Assembly (NCBI RefSeq): GCF_002752655.1
Contig: NZ_CP023739.1
Coordinates: forward strand, 62,001 to 126,000
Source of the DNA: Methylosinus trichosporium OB3b
GTDB taxonomy: Bacteria; Pseudomonadota; Alphaproteobacteria; Rhizobiales; Beijerinckiaceae
DNA length: 64,000 bases
Direction: 5' to 3'
Shown here: piece by piece, positions 26,641-36,213 of the stretch
How positions within the stretch are numbered: the first letter of the stretch is position 1
How the letters are laid out: every line of letters starts with the position of its first letter
Notes under the pieces: model-generated
Told to the model about the DNA's origin: nothing
What the model saw: only the letters and a program-made list of their open reading frames with translations
Database searches by the model: none
Translations under genes and position numbers: made by a program

Positions 26641-28678
26641 AGCGGCCCTCATCCTTGAAGCGGACGAACGCGGCGGCGCCCTCGGCCAGGTGCTTTTCCC
26701 ACGCGTCGGAGGAGCTGATTGACGGGAGACGTCCGCGCTCCCGCTTGAACTCCACGGCGCGCTTGGCGATCACCTTGGCTTCCTCCGGCGTCAGGCTGGT
26801 GCGCTTGGCGGCGATCGCCGCAGCGACCTGTTTTAGGCTTTCCTCGCTCATCGTCTTGGCGAGAATGGCGTAGGCTTCGCCGAACGGGTTGACCCGGTCG
26901 ATCAGGTCGATGTCCAGCTCCCGCACATCCATCGCGAACTTTCGAACGCCGTCAACAAAAGCCGTATTTACGCTCTCCTCGCCGAGCGAACTGCCCGCCG
27001 CGACCTCTTTCGCTTTCTGGGTCAGATTCAGCGCCGCGACCGCGTGTTGGCGAACGGCTTCCTGATCCTCGGCGTCGAGGTGCGGGAACTTGTCCTTGAT
27101 GATCTTGCCCATGCGCACCTGAGTCAGCTCCTCGGGAACCAGCTCTTCGTCGAACAGCCCGCGCTCGATTGTCGTCTTGTCCTGTACGAAGGCCGCGATT
27201 ACCTCGTTCAGATCCTCTTGGCAGATACGGGTCGCTTCCTCGCTCTTCGGCGTGGCCAGCCCCTTGATCTCGATCTGGAACTTGCCGGATTCCTCGTTGA
27301 AGCCAACATTGCACTTGTTCGAATCGTAGCCGCCCTCGCCATAATCGAAGCCCGGCGTCGGACCGCTCTGCGGGTTTTTCGGCTTAAACTCGAAACGGGG
27401 CGCCAGCACCTGCTCCATCAGCAGGCTGGCGGCGATCGCCTTAAGCGTATCGTTGACGGCTTCGGTGACAATGTCGTCAGCGGCTGCCGGCTCGGCAATC
27501 AGGTTCGAGAAGCGGGCGCGGGTCTTGCCCGGCGCGTCGCGGGTTGCACGGCCAATGATTTGCACGATCTCGGTTAGGCTGGAGCGATAGCCGACAGTCA
27601 GCGCGTGCTCGCACCAGATCCAGTCGAAGCCTTCCTTCGCCATGCCGAGGGCGATGATGATGTCAACATGATCGCGGTTGTTCTTATGCGCGGGATCTTT
27701 CAGCGCGGCGGACACGCGGTCGCGCTTGGCGGGATCATCATCGACCAGATCGGCGATGCGCAGAATCCTGCCTTCCGCTGTCTTCACCAACTGAAAGCCG
27801 GTGACGGGATCGGTTCCCTGCCAGGCACCCAGCTCCTCGATGATGTGCTCGACTTCCTTGATCTTGTCCTTGGTGCTTTCGCGCGAATTGACGTTCGGGA
27901 TGTGGATGATCGTCTTCTCGGCCGAGTTCAGCACCTTCAGGATGTCGTCGGCATAGGAGTCCGAGTAGAAGAAATAGCCGATGTCGAGCTGCTTCAGATA
28001 CTGATAGCCGTTGAGCTGCTCATAATAGGTGTAGGTGACGCTCTCGAATTTGCCTTCGTCCTGCGGCGCCAGAACCGCCTCAGCATCCCCCCGGAAATAG
28101 GAGCCGGTCATCGCGACGACATGAACGCGGTCGCGCGCGATGAACTCGCCCAGATGCAGGCCGAGCTTGTTGTCGGGATTGGCCGAGACATGATGGAACT
28201 CGTCCACCGCGATTAGCCGGTCGTCGAAAGCCTCGATCCCGAACTTGTCGACGGCAAAGCGGAAGGTCGCATGGGTGCAGACCAGCACCTTATCGCCGCT
28301 TTCAAGGAAAGTGCCGAGCGCCTTGACCTTGCCGCCATTGTCGTTGCCGGGCGCGTCGCAGAGGTTCCACATCGGTTCGACATGCCAGTCTGCCCAGAAG
28401 CCATGTTTGCTCAGCGACTCGTCATGAAAGCTGGAGCCGATGGACTTTTCCGGCACGACGATGATGGCCTGCTTCACGCCCTGATTGGCCAGCTTGTCGA
28501 GCGCGATGAACATCAACGCGCGGCTTTTGCCCGAGGCCGGCGGCGACTTGATCAGCAGATATTGCTCGCCCCGTTTCTCGAAAGCGCGTTCCTGCATCGG
28601 CCGCATGCCGAACTCGTTGGCCTTGGTCGAGCTGCCGTTGGTGGCGTAGGAGACTGATACGCATGGAATAGTTGTCAT
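26633..28678 (-). CDS. Superfamily 2 DEAD/DEAH-type helicase of a defence operon
   Basis: 681 residues. Motor: LLIKSPPASGKSRALMFIAL (Walker A), IIVVPEKSIGSSF (Ia), DDRLIAVDEFHHVSANPDNK (DEFH box), VVAMTGSYFRGDAEAV (motif III TGS), then IIALGMAKEGFDWIWCEHAL (V) and SLTEIVQIIGRATRDAPGK (VI). The order and spacing match type III/I restriction-type translocases. The C-terminal 250 residues are helical, with no further domain recognised. It is placed between the PLD gene (3-base gap) and the GIY-YIG gene (8-base overlap). It probably provides ATP-driven DNA scanning for the methyltransferase/nuclease set. Confidence 0.9.
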   Translation of the reverse strand: MTTIPCVSVSYATNGSSTKANEFGMRPMQERAFEKRGEQYLLIKSPPASGKSRALMFIALDKLANQGVKQAIIVVPEKSIGSSFHDESLSKHGFWADWHVEPMWNLCDAPGNDNGGKVKALGTFLESGDKVLVCTHATFRFAVDKFGIEAFDDRLIAVDEFHHVSANPDNKLGLHLGEFIARDRVHVVAMTGSYFRGDAEAVLAPQDEGKFESVTYTYYEQLNGYQYLKQLDIGYFFYSDSYADDILKVLNSAEKTIIHIPNVNSRESTKDKIKEVEHIIEELGAWQGTDPVTGFQLVKTAEGRILRIADLVDDDPAKRDRVSAALKDPAHKNNRDHVDIIIALGMAKEGFDWIWCEHALTVGYRSSLTEIVQIIGRATRDAPGKTRARFSNLIAEPAAADDIVTEAVNDTLKAIAASLLMEQVLAPRFEFKPKNPQSGPTPGFDYGEGGYDSNKCNVGFNEESGKFQIEIKGLATPKSEEATRICQEDLNEVIAAFVQDKTTIERGLFDEELVPEELTQVRMGKIIKDKFPHLDAEDQEAVRQHAVAALNLTQKAKEVAAGSSLGEESVNTAFVDGVRKFAMDVRELDIDLIDRVNPFGEAYAILAKTMSEESLKQVAAAIAAKRTSLTPEEAKVIAKRAVEFKRERGRLPSISSSDAWEKHLAEGAAAFVRFKDEGRYE

Positions 28679-28681
28679 TGC

Positions 28682-29695
28682 TTAAATTAACTCCCCAAAA
28701 CGCCTGCCGCCAGTCATCGTCTGTACGTTCGCAAGTCTATGCCCATAGACCGCCTCGAATTCGTCGATTTCGATTGCAGATGTTAAAAATCCACTGGCGC
28801 TCGGTTGGAAGATCATGATCTTTCCGTCATAAACACCGAAACCGTGTTGTTCAGGGGATGGCAAAGTAAGCTTTTCCATCCCGTTGTCATTTTCACGATA
28901 ATTCTTCGTAACCGTTGGCCCGACCGAGGTTTCGAAGGTTATGGTCCCAATCAGAGTGGAGCCGCTTTTGGCCTTGTTGAGTCCGAAAAAACGCCGGAAA
29001 CCGTTCGGCGCGAATATCTGATTTCCAGGCCGGTCCGTCCCTCGGTTTTTTGTCACATGACCAGCCTCAATCCAGAACGCGGACATCTGGCCTTTCGACT
29101 TAACGACCCGTTTCGTATCTCTTGAGCTAATCAAGTTCGCCAAGCGGGTTTCATACGGATCAATGATTTCCCCCAAAGGACATGCCGCTTTCCAGAGAGC
29201 TTCGAATGAAGAACTGACGGGCAAGATGTCCCGATCAATCTCTTTCTTCGTGGTGGCGACGGTTGCCCAACCAGCTTCAACACTCCGTAGAAGACCATTG
29301 TACGAGAAGTTTCCGGAGCCCAGCACGAGGCCCTGAGCGCCTGAAGCTGCATTCTCGACCAGCATCACCTTCGGATGAAAGTCACGACGGGGTAGGAAGC
29401 CTTCTGTTTCAACGACATAGCGCCCATCGTAGATTCGTACCTCGGAATTTGCGCATTTGGCGATCTCGCGTAATGCACGAGGATCCGTTCTGCCGTAATC
29501 GATGCCAAACAGCCAACGCGACTTGGTGGCTTTCCAGAAGTGTTCTCCCACGCCTAGTTCAAAAGCCCTGAATCCGGACTGGGTGGCGTAAGCGAAACAT
29601 GCGAAAATCCGGTCGGCGGAGAGAGCTTCTCGGACTTTGGTGATTTCGGAGAGCGTTGTCGTGGCGATGGATGTTTCGTGAGTGAATCCGGTCAT
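28682..29695 (-). CDS. Phospholipase-D-like (single HxK) putative nuclease
   Basis: 337 residues. The PLD motif is visible as RRDFHPKVMLVENAASGAQG with LVLGSGNFSYNGLLRSVEAG: His and Lys of HxK, then the GSxN stretch. The usual Asp is replaced by Glu in this reading. Only one such motif is seen, so the active unit would be a dimer, as in NgoFVII/BfiI-type nucleases. The C-terminal half (NQIFAPNGFRRFFGLNKAKS, YRENDNGMEKLTLPSPEQHG) may be a DNA-binding domain. The start codon overlaps the stop of the methyltransferase gene (ATGA at 29692-29695). In this operon it is the best candidate for the endonuclease, alongside GIY-YIG. Confidence 0.8.
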   Translation of the reverse strand: MTGFTHETSIATTTLSEITKVREALSADRIFACFAYATQSGFRAFELGVGEHFWKATKSRWLFGIDYGRTDPRALREIAKCANSEVRIYDGRYVVETEGFLPRRDFHPKVMLVENAASGAQGLVLGSGNFSYNGLLRSVEAGWATVATTKKEIDRDILPVSSSFEALWKAACPLGEIIDPYETRLANLISSRDTKRVVKSKGQMSAFWIEAGHVTKNRGTDRPGNQIFAPNGFRRFFGLNKAKSGSTLIGTITFETSVGPTVTKNYRENDNGMEKLTLPSPEQHGFGVYDGKIMIFQPSASGFLTSAIEIDEFEAVYGHRLANVQTMTGGRRFGELI

Positions 29696-32424
29696 CGCCC
29701 AACTGCCTTTCGATACATCATAAACAGGTTTTCAAGTCTGTCCGTGTCATTTTTCATTCTGCGCCCGAAATAGATGCGCTCAACAACTTCATCGTTTTGA
29801 CGATGTACCTCACGCAAGTCCTCTGGCATCATGTTCGGATCGTAGAGTTCGGCAATGGTGCTTGGGAAATATCGCTCGCGCACTAGAAGAATGTCTTCAG
29901 CAGCACGCTGAAGATGCTCTCTGTTCCGATCGGTAAGGGTAGGTACTGGGAATGCATTCCAACCCAACGTGTTAGAGTAGGAGAAATCCGTGCGCATTCG
30001 AACGCACACTGTGCCGATCCACACCCAGTGCATGCGGGATGCAATCAACGCCAAGTTCCACAGCGGCGCATCGTAAAGAGCGAAGTTGCGATCCCCAATG
30101 ATGCAGTCGGCACTCACAAGGTCGACCGGTAGATACTCGCGGTTCTCAGAGGAAACCCGCGGCACCACTATGGCTGCTTTCGCGGCGGTGCCGGCGATCT
30201 GAACGAAACGGTGCGCTAGCTTTGCAAACGTCCGTGTAGATTCCGCCGGGGATGCACGCCTATTGTCCGCTACAAGAGCAAGCCGATCCGCTATCAACTG
30301 TTGGCCCTTGGCGGCTTCGACATCCTGGTCTTCGATCCAAAGACAATATCGAAGCTTTCCGTTTATTAGTTCCTCAGAGCCCAGAAAACGGCGAACATAG
30401 CGAGATGTTGCAGGATCACGACGAAGCTCGGCCGCTTCTTGGATTGTTAAGAATAGGTGTCCTCCGTCGCGTGGCATGTTACCGAAGAGCATAATGGCCT
30501 GAGGACCGAGGGGTTTGTTTGCTTTCGCAACCGCGTCCGGCATATTTGGCACCAGATACGGTCCGATTACATTGCATTCGCGGACACGGCCTTCATCATC
30601 GAACAATCGTTTGGGCCGATTAGAGAGTGATCCCAGGCCGACGATAATCACGGTGACGCCAGCATTATGGCTCGCGAGATTGCTCCATTTGAATGGTGTG
30701 TGAGCAAACCGAATCTCGATGTCACGACGAAATGCGACTGGCCAAATGTCTGAGGCTTGTTGGCCTTGGCATATGCTATTCGTCATCACAAATGCGGCGA
30801 CCGCGTCCGGAACTTTTGCAGCATAATCGAGATAGCGCGCCACCCAACCGGAAACATAATCAGTCGTCTTAGCTAGATGCGGGAACTTAGCCCATGCGCT
30901 CGCTAGTTCTTCTTTCTGTTCAGACGTTTGCCACTTGCTGCCTTTGTAAGGCGGATTTCCGCAAATATATGTCTCGCCGCCTTCATTCTCGAAGTCGATC
31001 TGAGCTTGATTGAGCGGTGTGTGAAATAGGTCGTCGGCGTGGTGTTTCATCCCCGTTCCAGTCGGCGGGCAGATGCTGAGCCAGTCGAGCCGCAGGGCGT
31101 TGCCGCAGGTGATCCAGTTCTGAGCGTCGAGCGGCAGAAAATCGCGCAGCGCCTCCTTCTGGCCGCGATAGAGCACGTCGCATTGATATTCGGCGATAAT
31201 GAGCGCGAGGCGCGCTATTTCGGCAGGAAAGTCGCGCAGCTCGATGCCGCGAAAATTCGTCAGAGGGATTTCCGTGCGCCGGTCGGCTTCGTCGCGGCGG
31301 CGGTTGATCTCCGCCTCGATGGCCCGCATTTCCTTGTAGGCAATGACGAGGAAATTGCCCGAACCGCAGGCCGGATCGAATACACGGATCTTCGACATGC
31401 GCTTGCGCAGGTTGAGCAACATCCGCCCATTGTCGCTAGACTCTTCCAGCTTCTCGCGCAGATCGTCAAGAAAGAGCGGGTTCAGCACCTTCAGGATGTT
31501 CGGCACGCTCGTGTAGTGCATGCCGAGCGCGCCACGCTCGTCGTCGTCGGCCACGGCCTGGATCATCGACCCGAAAATGTCGGGGTTGATCTTCTTCCAG
31601 TCGAGGCTGCCGATATGCAGCAGGTAGGACCGGGCGATGCGGCTGAACCGCGGCACATCCGTGCTACCGGAAAACAACCCGCCATTCACATAGGGGAATC
31701 GACTGGCCCAGCGCGGAACGCCAGCGGCGGCATGCACTTCCGCCTTGGTGTTCATGGCGCGGAACAGCGTACTGATCACGTCATGGGTGTTCGACGAGTC
31801 CTTGGCGCTCATCGTCTCGATTGCCGAAGTGAATGCAGCGCCGCTGTCGAAAATCTCGGTATCTTCGGCGAAGAAGCAGAAGATCAGCCGCGCCATGAAA
31901 TGGTTCATGTCGTGCCGACGCCGCGCTTTGCCCCATTCGGGGTTGTCCTTCAGCAGTTCGACATAAAGCCTGTTCAGACGACTCGTCGCCCGGATGTCGA
32001 ACGAGCTTTCACGGACCTGCTTGACCGTGGTGATCCCGGCCAACGGCAGGAAGAAGCCAAAGTGGTTCGGAAAATCCGCATAGGCGCAGGAGATCGGCGC
32101 GTCGTCGGATGTGAGGTCTTCGGCCTCGAACAGATCACCATCCGTGGCCAGCACAAAGCGCGCCTTCGCCCGAGCGGTGGCAGGGCTGGCCTTCAAAGCC
32201 GCGAGCGTCCGCGTAACTTCGCCGGACTCGCAAACGGCAATGTGGATGTTGTTCGTCTGCAGCACGCCGCCCAGATCGGACCTGTTCGACTCGCCCTTGC
32301 GCAGCCGTTTGAGCGTGGTCTCCTTGTTCCCGAAGGCTTCTAGAAACGCATACGCGAACTCCTCGGCGTCGAAGGGACGCTCCGCCAGCGCCGAAATCGC
32401 TTCTTCAATTTCAACCGCGTTCAT
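29692..32424 (-). CDS. MmeI-like class I N6-adenine DNA methyltransferase
   Basis: 910 residues. The N-terminal region (AYAFLEAFGNKETTLKRLRK, GGVLQTNNIHIAVCES) is MmeI-N-like, with no visible PD-(D/E)XK triad. The helical spacer has ALGMHYTSVPNILKVLNPLF. The methyltransferase core has RVFDPACGSGNFLVIAYKEM (motif I), NFRGIELRDFPAEIARLAL, and TYICGNPPYKGSKW (NPPY, adenine N6). A target-recognition region follows (RYVRRFLGSEELINGKLRYC to LGWNAFPVPTLTDRNREHLQ). This is the modification and specificity subunit. It is the first gene of the operon; ATG 32424 is preferred, while 32439 would add five residues. It should methylate host DNA and direct the downstream PLD, helicase and GIY-YIG proteins against unmodified DNA. 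Confidence 0.9.
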   Translation of the reverse strand: MNAVEIEEAISALAERPFDAEEFAYAFLEAFGNKETTLKRLRKGESNRSDLGGVLQTNNIHIAVCESGEVTRTLAALKASPATARAKARFVLATDGDLFEAEDLTSDDAPISCAYADFPNHFGFFLPLAGITTVKQVRESSFDIRATSRLNRLYVELLKDNPEWGKARRRHDMNHFMARLIFCFFAEDTEIFDSGAAFTSAIETMSAKDSSNTHDVISTLFRAMNTKAEVHAAAGVPRWASRFPYVNGGLFSGSTDVPRFSRIARSYLLHIGSLDWKKINPDIFGSMIQAVADDDERGALGMHYTSVPNILKVLNPLFLDDLREKLEESSDNGRMLLNLRKRMSKIRVFDPACGSGNFLVIAYKEMRAIEAEINRRRDEADRRTEIPLTNFRGIELRDFPAEIARLALIIAEYQCDVLYRGQKEALRDFLPLDAQNWITCGNALRLDWLSICPPTGTGMKHHADDLFHTPLNQAQIDFENEGGETYICGNPPYKGSKWQTSEQKEELASAWAKFPHLAKTTDYVSGWVARYLDYAAKVPDAVAAFVMTNSICQGQQASDIWPVAFRRDIEIRFAHTPFKWSNLASHNAGVTVIIVGLGSLSNRPKRLFDDEGRVRECNVIGPYLVPNMPDAVAKANKPLGPQAIMLFGNMPRDGGHLFLTIQEAAELRRDPATSRYVRRFLGSEELINGKLRYCLWIEDQDVEAAKGQQLIADRLALVADNRRASPAESTRTFAKLAHRFVQIAGTAAKAAIVVPRVSSENREYLPVDLVSADCIIGDRNFALYDAPLWNLALIASRMHWVWIGTVCVRMRTDFSYSNTLGWNAFPVPTLTDRNREHLQRAAEDILLVRERYFPSTIAELYDPNMMPEDLREVHRQNDEVVERIYFGRRMKNDTDRLENLFMMYRKAVGR

Positions 32425-32513
32425 GAATTTCCCGCACACATGCCCGATGATATTCCGACTATCGGATGACGATCGCGATCTCAGCCGGTAACACAGGCCT
32501 GATCAATTGCCGA

Positions 32514-33647
32514 TCAGGCCAACCTGGCCGCCCTGCCCCGCGCGATTTCTCCCTCATTGTAATATCGCGCCGCCTGCTGCACGGAGCGATGCCGCGATTG
32601 CTGCATGGCCTCGGGGAGCGGTACGCCGGCACGGGCCGCCTCGGTGAGATAACCGGACCTCAACCCATGCGCCGAAAATTCTCCCGGATCGAGTCCGGCG
32701 GCGGCGCAGCGGCTCTTGATCATCACGTTCACGCTCTGGGGATCGACCGCGGCGGCGCCGATGTTGCCCCATTTGTCGATCGGCCGGAACACGGCGCCAG
32801 CGTCGATTTTCGCCAAGGCCAGCCATACGCGCAACGCTTCGACCGGCCGGCCGACGACGAGCACGCTTTCCCCGGCGTCAGTCGAGGACGTTTTGGTCCG
32901 ACGCAATCGAATCGCCATGACGGGAAGCTTTTCGCCCTTCGGCGCGTCGGGATCAGCGGCGACCGCGTCGCGCTCTTCGAGATCCTCGACTTTGAGCCGT
33001 GCGATTTCCGAGCGGCGGCGCCCGCCCGATCCAAAGGCGAGCAGCAGCAGTGCGCGATCCCGGACGTCGATCACCCTGCTCCGCGCGCAGGTCGCGAGCA
33101 GCCGGTCGAGAACATCGCGCGTGATCGCTGAAGCGCTTTTGCGCGTCCGCGGCCGATCAGCGGCGCGGATGGCGAGGCGCAGGGCATTACGAACCGACGG
33201 ACTCGCGAACGGCCCTTCGAGCCCGCGCCAGCGATGCAGGCTGGACCACAATGCGAGGCGGCGCCGCACCGTCGCCGGCGCGTGCGGCCCGTCGGATTTC
33301 AGGCGTCCCTCGGCGCGGAGAGTCGCGGCGACCGCTTCTGGCATCCCGTGTTCGGCGTTTCTCTCGTGCTCCGCCGCGTCCCAGAGATGATGCGCGATGA
33401 AGCGCAGCACCGTCGCCTCGGCCGCCGGCCAGGCGAGCGGAACGCCGTTCGCAGCGCGCGCCCAGGCTTCGAGATAGCCGAGATCGGAGGCGAGCGCGCG
33501 CAACGAATTCGGCCCCGTGCCGGCTTTAGCGAGATGCGTCAGCGTGTCGATCTCGGCGGCGGTCAGCGTCTCGGCCAGGCGATCCCGCGCCGCGAGCGGC
33601 AGAAAGCCGGCGAGCGCGTCGATCGCGAAATTGTCACTGGATGTCAT
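32514..33647 (-). CDS. Tyrosine recombinase/integrase
   Basis: 377 residues from ATG 33647. The N-terminal SAM-like core-binding domain (about 1-130) includes NSLRALASDLGYLEAWARAA. The catalytic domain shows LLLAFGSGGRRRSEIARLKV (first Arg), EFSAHGLRSGYLTEAARAG (HxxR), QSRHRSVQQAARYYNEGEIA (second His and nucleophile Tyr). All catalytic residues are present, so it looks active. It sits just outside the defence operon in the same orientation and overlaps the toxin gene by 14 bases. It could have delivered the island, but I did not find paired attachment sites, and it may instead belong to plasmid maintenance. Confidence 0.9.
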   Translation of the reverse strand: MTSSDNFAIDALAGFLPLAARDRLAETLTAAEIDTLTHLAKAGTGPNSLRALASDLGYLEAWARAANGVPLAWPAAEATVLRFIAHHLWDAAEHERNAEHGMPEAVAATLRAEGRLKSDGPHAPATVRRRLALWSSLHRWRGLEGPFASPSVRNALRLAIRAADRPRTRKSASAITRDVLDRLLATCARSRVIDVRDRALLLLAFGSGGRRRSEIARLKVEDLEERDAVAADPDAPKGEKLPVMAIRLRRTKTSSTDAGESVLVVGRPVEALRVWLALAKIDAGAVFRPIDKWGNIGAAAVDPQSVNVMIKSRCAAAGLDPGEFSAHGLRSGYLTEAARAGVPLPEAMQQSRHRSVQQAARYYNEGEIARGRAARLA

Positions 33648-34059
33648 GCCCCCCCAGCGGCCCGAGCACGGGGATCTTTTCCGCCTGCGCGGCAGTCGCC
33701 AGCTTTTTGTCGAGAGTCGCGAGCGGCAGCCGTTCGGCGATCGCCAGCGCGAGATAGGCCGCGTCATAAGCCGTCAGCCCGTGGACGAGCGCGAGCCGGA
33801 CGATGTGCTTCGCCTCCCCTCCGCCGGCGTCACGCAGCGGCATTCGGCCGAGACGGTCGATTTGATAGGACAGCATCTCTTCGGACAGCCTGTTGCGCCG
33901 CCAGGCAAGGACGAGAAGATTACGCATCTCGTGGAAAAACAGGTTCGGCACGGCGCCGGGCTTCTCACTGAGCCGTCGTGCGAGGGAGGTCGCCGCCGGG
34001 CTGTCCTCGTCGGGCAGGAACCAGGCGGCGGCGAGCGAGGCGTCGACGACGAACGGCAT
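33634..34059 (-). CDS. PIN-domain toxin (VapC-like)
   Basis: 141 residues. PIN fold: FVVDASLAAAWFLPDED (first Asp), LFFHEMRNLLVLAWRR (Glu), GLTAYDAAYLALAIAERLPL (second Asp) and TLDKKLATAAQ (third Asp). Mg-dependent endoribonuclease activity is known for the family. ATG 34059 is chosen because it begins the PIN core directly; it shares one base with the antitoxin stop. The pair is a type II toxin-antitoxin system and may stabilise the plasmid. Confidence 0.88.
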   Translation of the reverse strand: MPFVVDASLAAAWFLPDEDSPAATSLARRLSEKPGAVPNLFFHEMRNLLVLAWRRNRLSEEMLSYQIDRLGRMPLRDAGGGEAKHIVRLALVHGLTAYDAAYLALAIAERLPLATLDKKLATAAQAEKIPVLGPLGGHDIQ

Positions 34060-34307
34060 CAGTATTTGTGCCCTTCGTGCCGCCATGCGAGAATTTCCTC
34101 ACGGGTGACCGGCTTGATCTCGCCGCTGTCGCGCGCTTTCAAGATTTCCTCGATGACGGCGGCGCGGCGCGCCTTCTCGTCGAGCGCGGTCAGCTTCGCC
34201 ACGGGCTCGTTTCCGCGCGCGATGACGATCTCCTCGCCCGCCTCGACGAGGGCGAGGAGCTCGGAGAGCCTGGTCTTGGCCTCGGCGACTTTGACGGTGA
34301 TGGACAT
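34059..34307 (-). CDS. Phd/YefM-like antitoxin
   Basis: 82 residues. The N-terminal Phd/YefM fold (ITVKVAEAKTRLSELLALVE, AGEEIVIARGNEPVAKL) binds DNA; the C-terminal tail DSGEIKPVTREEILAWRHEG should wrap the PIN toxin. It sits directly before the toxin gene with stop and start touching, the standard antitoxin-toxin order. Autoregulation is expected; a 9-base-arm inverted repeat lies about 95-117 bases upstream. Confidence 0.88.
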   Translation of the reverse strand: MSITVKVAEAKTRLSELLALVEAGEEIVIARGNEPVAKLTALDEKARRAAVIEEILKARDSGEIKPVTREEILAWRHEGHKY

Positions 34308-34401
34308 GCTCGCCTCAAGGGATGCGAAACGCCGGCGGGATTCCGGCTTTTGAGAGTTTCAGACATCTTTCTCGCTTGGTCAATAGGCTGGTTCACTGAG
34401 T

Positions 34402-34424
34402 ATCGATAAGGGGTACTTATCGAT
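34402..34424. repeat. Inverted repeat upstream of the toxin-antitoxin operon
   Basis: ATCGATAAG and CTTATCGAT separated by five bases (GGGTA). It could be the operator of the antitoxin, though the distance is large, or an insertion-element scar. Confidence 0.4.
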
Positions 34425-34482
34425 GGTCATGGCCCTCGTTTTTGACCACGCGAGACTTTCGTTACCGCACTCCGCGCGCCAA

Positions 34483-34651
34483 TTACCCGAGCCGAACCCG
34501 CAGCCGATGCGTGGCGCCGTCATCGACGAGTCTAAGCCGCAATGGCCGGTCCGCAAGGACGGATTCGTCGAGGGTAGCGAAGGCGACGCCGCGCCCAACG
34601 CTATTGGGATTTTCTACCGTGATTTCGTATTGGGTCGAACCGTGTCGCAAA
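34483..34651 (-). pseudogene. C-terminal fragment of a cyclic beta-glucan synthase/GH94-type protein
   Basis: About 56 residues (TQYEITVENPNSVGRGVAFA, then RLVDDGATHRLRVRLG) match the extreme C-terminus of NdvB-type cyclic beta-1,2-glucan synthases (GH94 end domain). Everything upstream is cut off by the insertion element that begins at 34652. It is a relic of chromosomal-type DNA. Confidence 0.65.
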
Positions 34652-36213
34652 GGGGACCGATAAATTAACTGGGTTGCGACGAACATTAACGATTTCCGAC
34701 GCAAGAAATCGCCGACTTCACGGAGGACGGCGATGCGTTGGAAGATCACGATCGAGGGCATGGACGAATTTGGCGGACGCGACGGCGCCGAGATGGTGAT
34801 AGAAAAAGAATTCGGCCGATTGTCGAAGGGGGAGATCGGCCTCTCGATCTCGGACGGCAAGGCGATCATGGCGCGTTTGCAGCAGCTTGTGGTCAAACAG
34901 CAATGCGAGGCCTATGTCCTGACGAGCCGGTTTTGCTCCGATTGCGAGACGTTCCGGCGTATCAAGGACTACGGCAAGCGCAAGATCCGAACGGTCTATG
35001 GACGCGTCGAAGTCAGCAATCCGCGCATAATGAACTGTCGCCGCTGCCTTCCCTATTCTTTTGACGCTTCGGCTGTTTTGCGCGACATCTGCCCCGACCA
35101 AGTGACGCCGGAGCTGATGGAATTGTCGGCTCGCATGGGCAGCCTCATGCCCTATCGCAAGGCGGCGGATGTCCTGGCCGAATTCCTCCCGATCCCGTCA
35201 ACGGAATCTTTCATGACCCTGCGTCACCGCACGATGAAACTGGGCGAACGGCTCGATGAAAAGGCGCGAGAGCGCGCATGGTTCGAGCCGCCTTCGTCGT
35301 CCGAGCACAAACAGGCTGAGCTCGATCTGCCGAACGATCCGGAGCGGAAGTTTGTCGTGAGCATCGATACCGCGCACGTGCGATGCAACAGTTCAGATAA
35401 GGCGCGGATCTTCGAGATTGCGGTCGCCCGTTGCGGCCGCGGGCGCCGGGGCTCGCCACCCGGCCATTACTTCGCGACAGCGGACACGTCGAAGGCGAAT
35501 TGCGCTCACGGACGCTTCAGGCGCTCCAGCGTGAGGGCTACGTAGGATGGGGCGAAATAACGGTTCTTTCGGACGGCGCCGAGATCATGAAACGGCTGCC
35601 AAAAGCTTTGCCAAAACCCGCGACGCACATCATCGACTGGTTTCACGTCGCCATGAAGATTCAGCCTCTGCAGCAAATGGCTGACCATATCGTCCGAACG
35701 AGCGACAGTCGAAATGGCAGGGCCAACACGATCGGCTGCGACATCCGCTCGGTGAAATGGAAGCTGTGGCATGGGCAAACCGATCGAGCCGTTGATCACC
35801 TTGAAAAGATCGTGGCTGATTTGGTGATCCAAAGCGGCCAAGCAGACGCATCGGCCAAGCGTCTCCTCGATCTCGCGCAGCCGTTGCTCACCTACGTCCG
35901 TTCCAACCGAAACGCCATCGTCGATTACGGCGCGCGCTACCGATCGGGCCGACGGATCGCCTCCTCGCTCGCCGAGTCGGCTGTCGATTCTCTAGTCGCT
36001 CGGCGGATGGTCAAGAAACAGCAGATGCAATGGTCGCTCCTAGGCGCGCACCGCATGTTGCAAGTTCGCGCGGCCGTCCTCAACGGCGACTTGAGCGAGG
36101 GTTTGGCTTGGCAGCCCCCAAAGCCAACGCAACCATATCGCTTCGCGTGGATATTCGAGCCGACCCCGCCCTTGCTGAAGGCCGCATGAAACCCAGAGAA
36201 TTTATCGGTCCCC
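34652..36213 (+). mobile_element. ISKra4-like insertion element (1562 bp)
   Basis: Bounded by 22-base terminal inverted repeats: GGGGACCGATAAATTAACTGGG at 34652 and its near-perfect complement at 36192-36213 (three mismatches). It carries one transposase in two frames. The left neighbour is a glucan-synthase scrap and the right neighbour an IS66 scrap, so it entered already rearranged DNA. No clear target duplication. Confidence 0.8.
34733..36189 (+). pseudogene. ISKra4-family transposase, split by a frameshift
   Basis: Frame one from ATG 34733: RFCSDCETFRRIKDYGKRKI, PRIMNCRRCLPYSFDASAVL (zinc-binding Cys), then FVVSIDTAHVRCNSSDKARI with a catalytic Asp. Frame two continues from about 35495: EGYVGWGEITVLSDGAEIMK, HIIDWFHVAMKIQPLQQMAD, then VARRMVKKQQMQWSLLGAHR, LQVRAAVLNGDL. 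The two parts join at GHYFATADTSK and ELRSRTLQALQ if one base is gained or lost near 35490-35497. I see no classic slippery run there, so this is more likely an inactivating shift than a programmed one. Confidence 0.8.

Noticed and set aside
25432..32424. DISARM system
   Set aside because: Methyltransferase, helicase and PLD are present, but no DUF1998 drmB-like protein is seen, and the helicase is not the DrmA type by layout.
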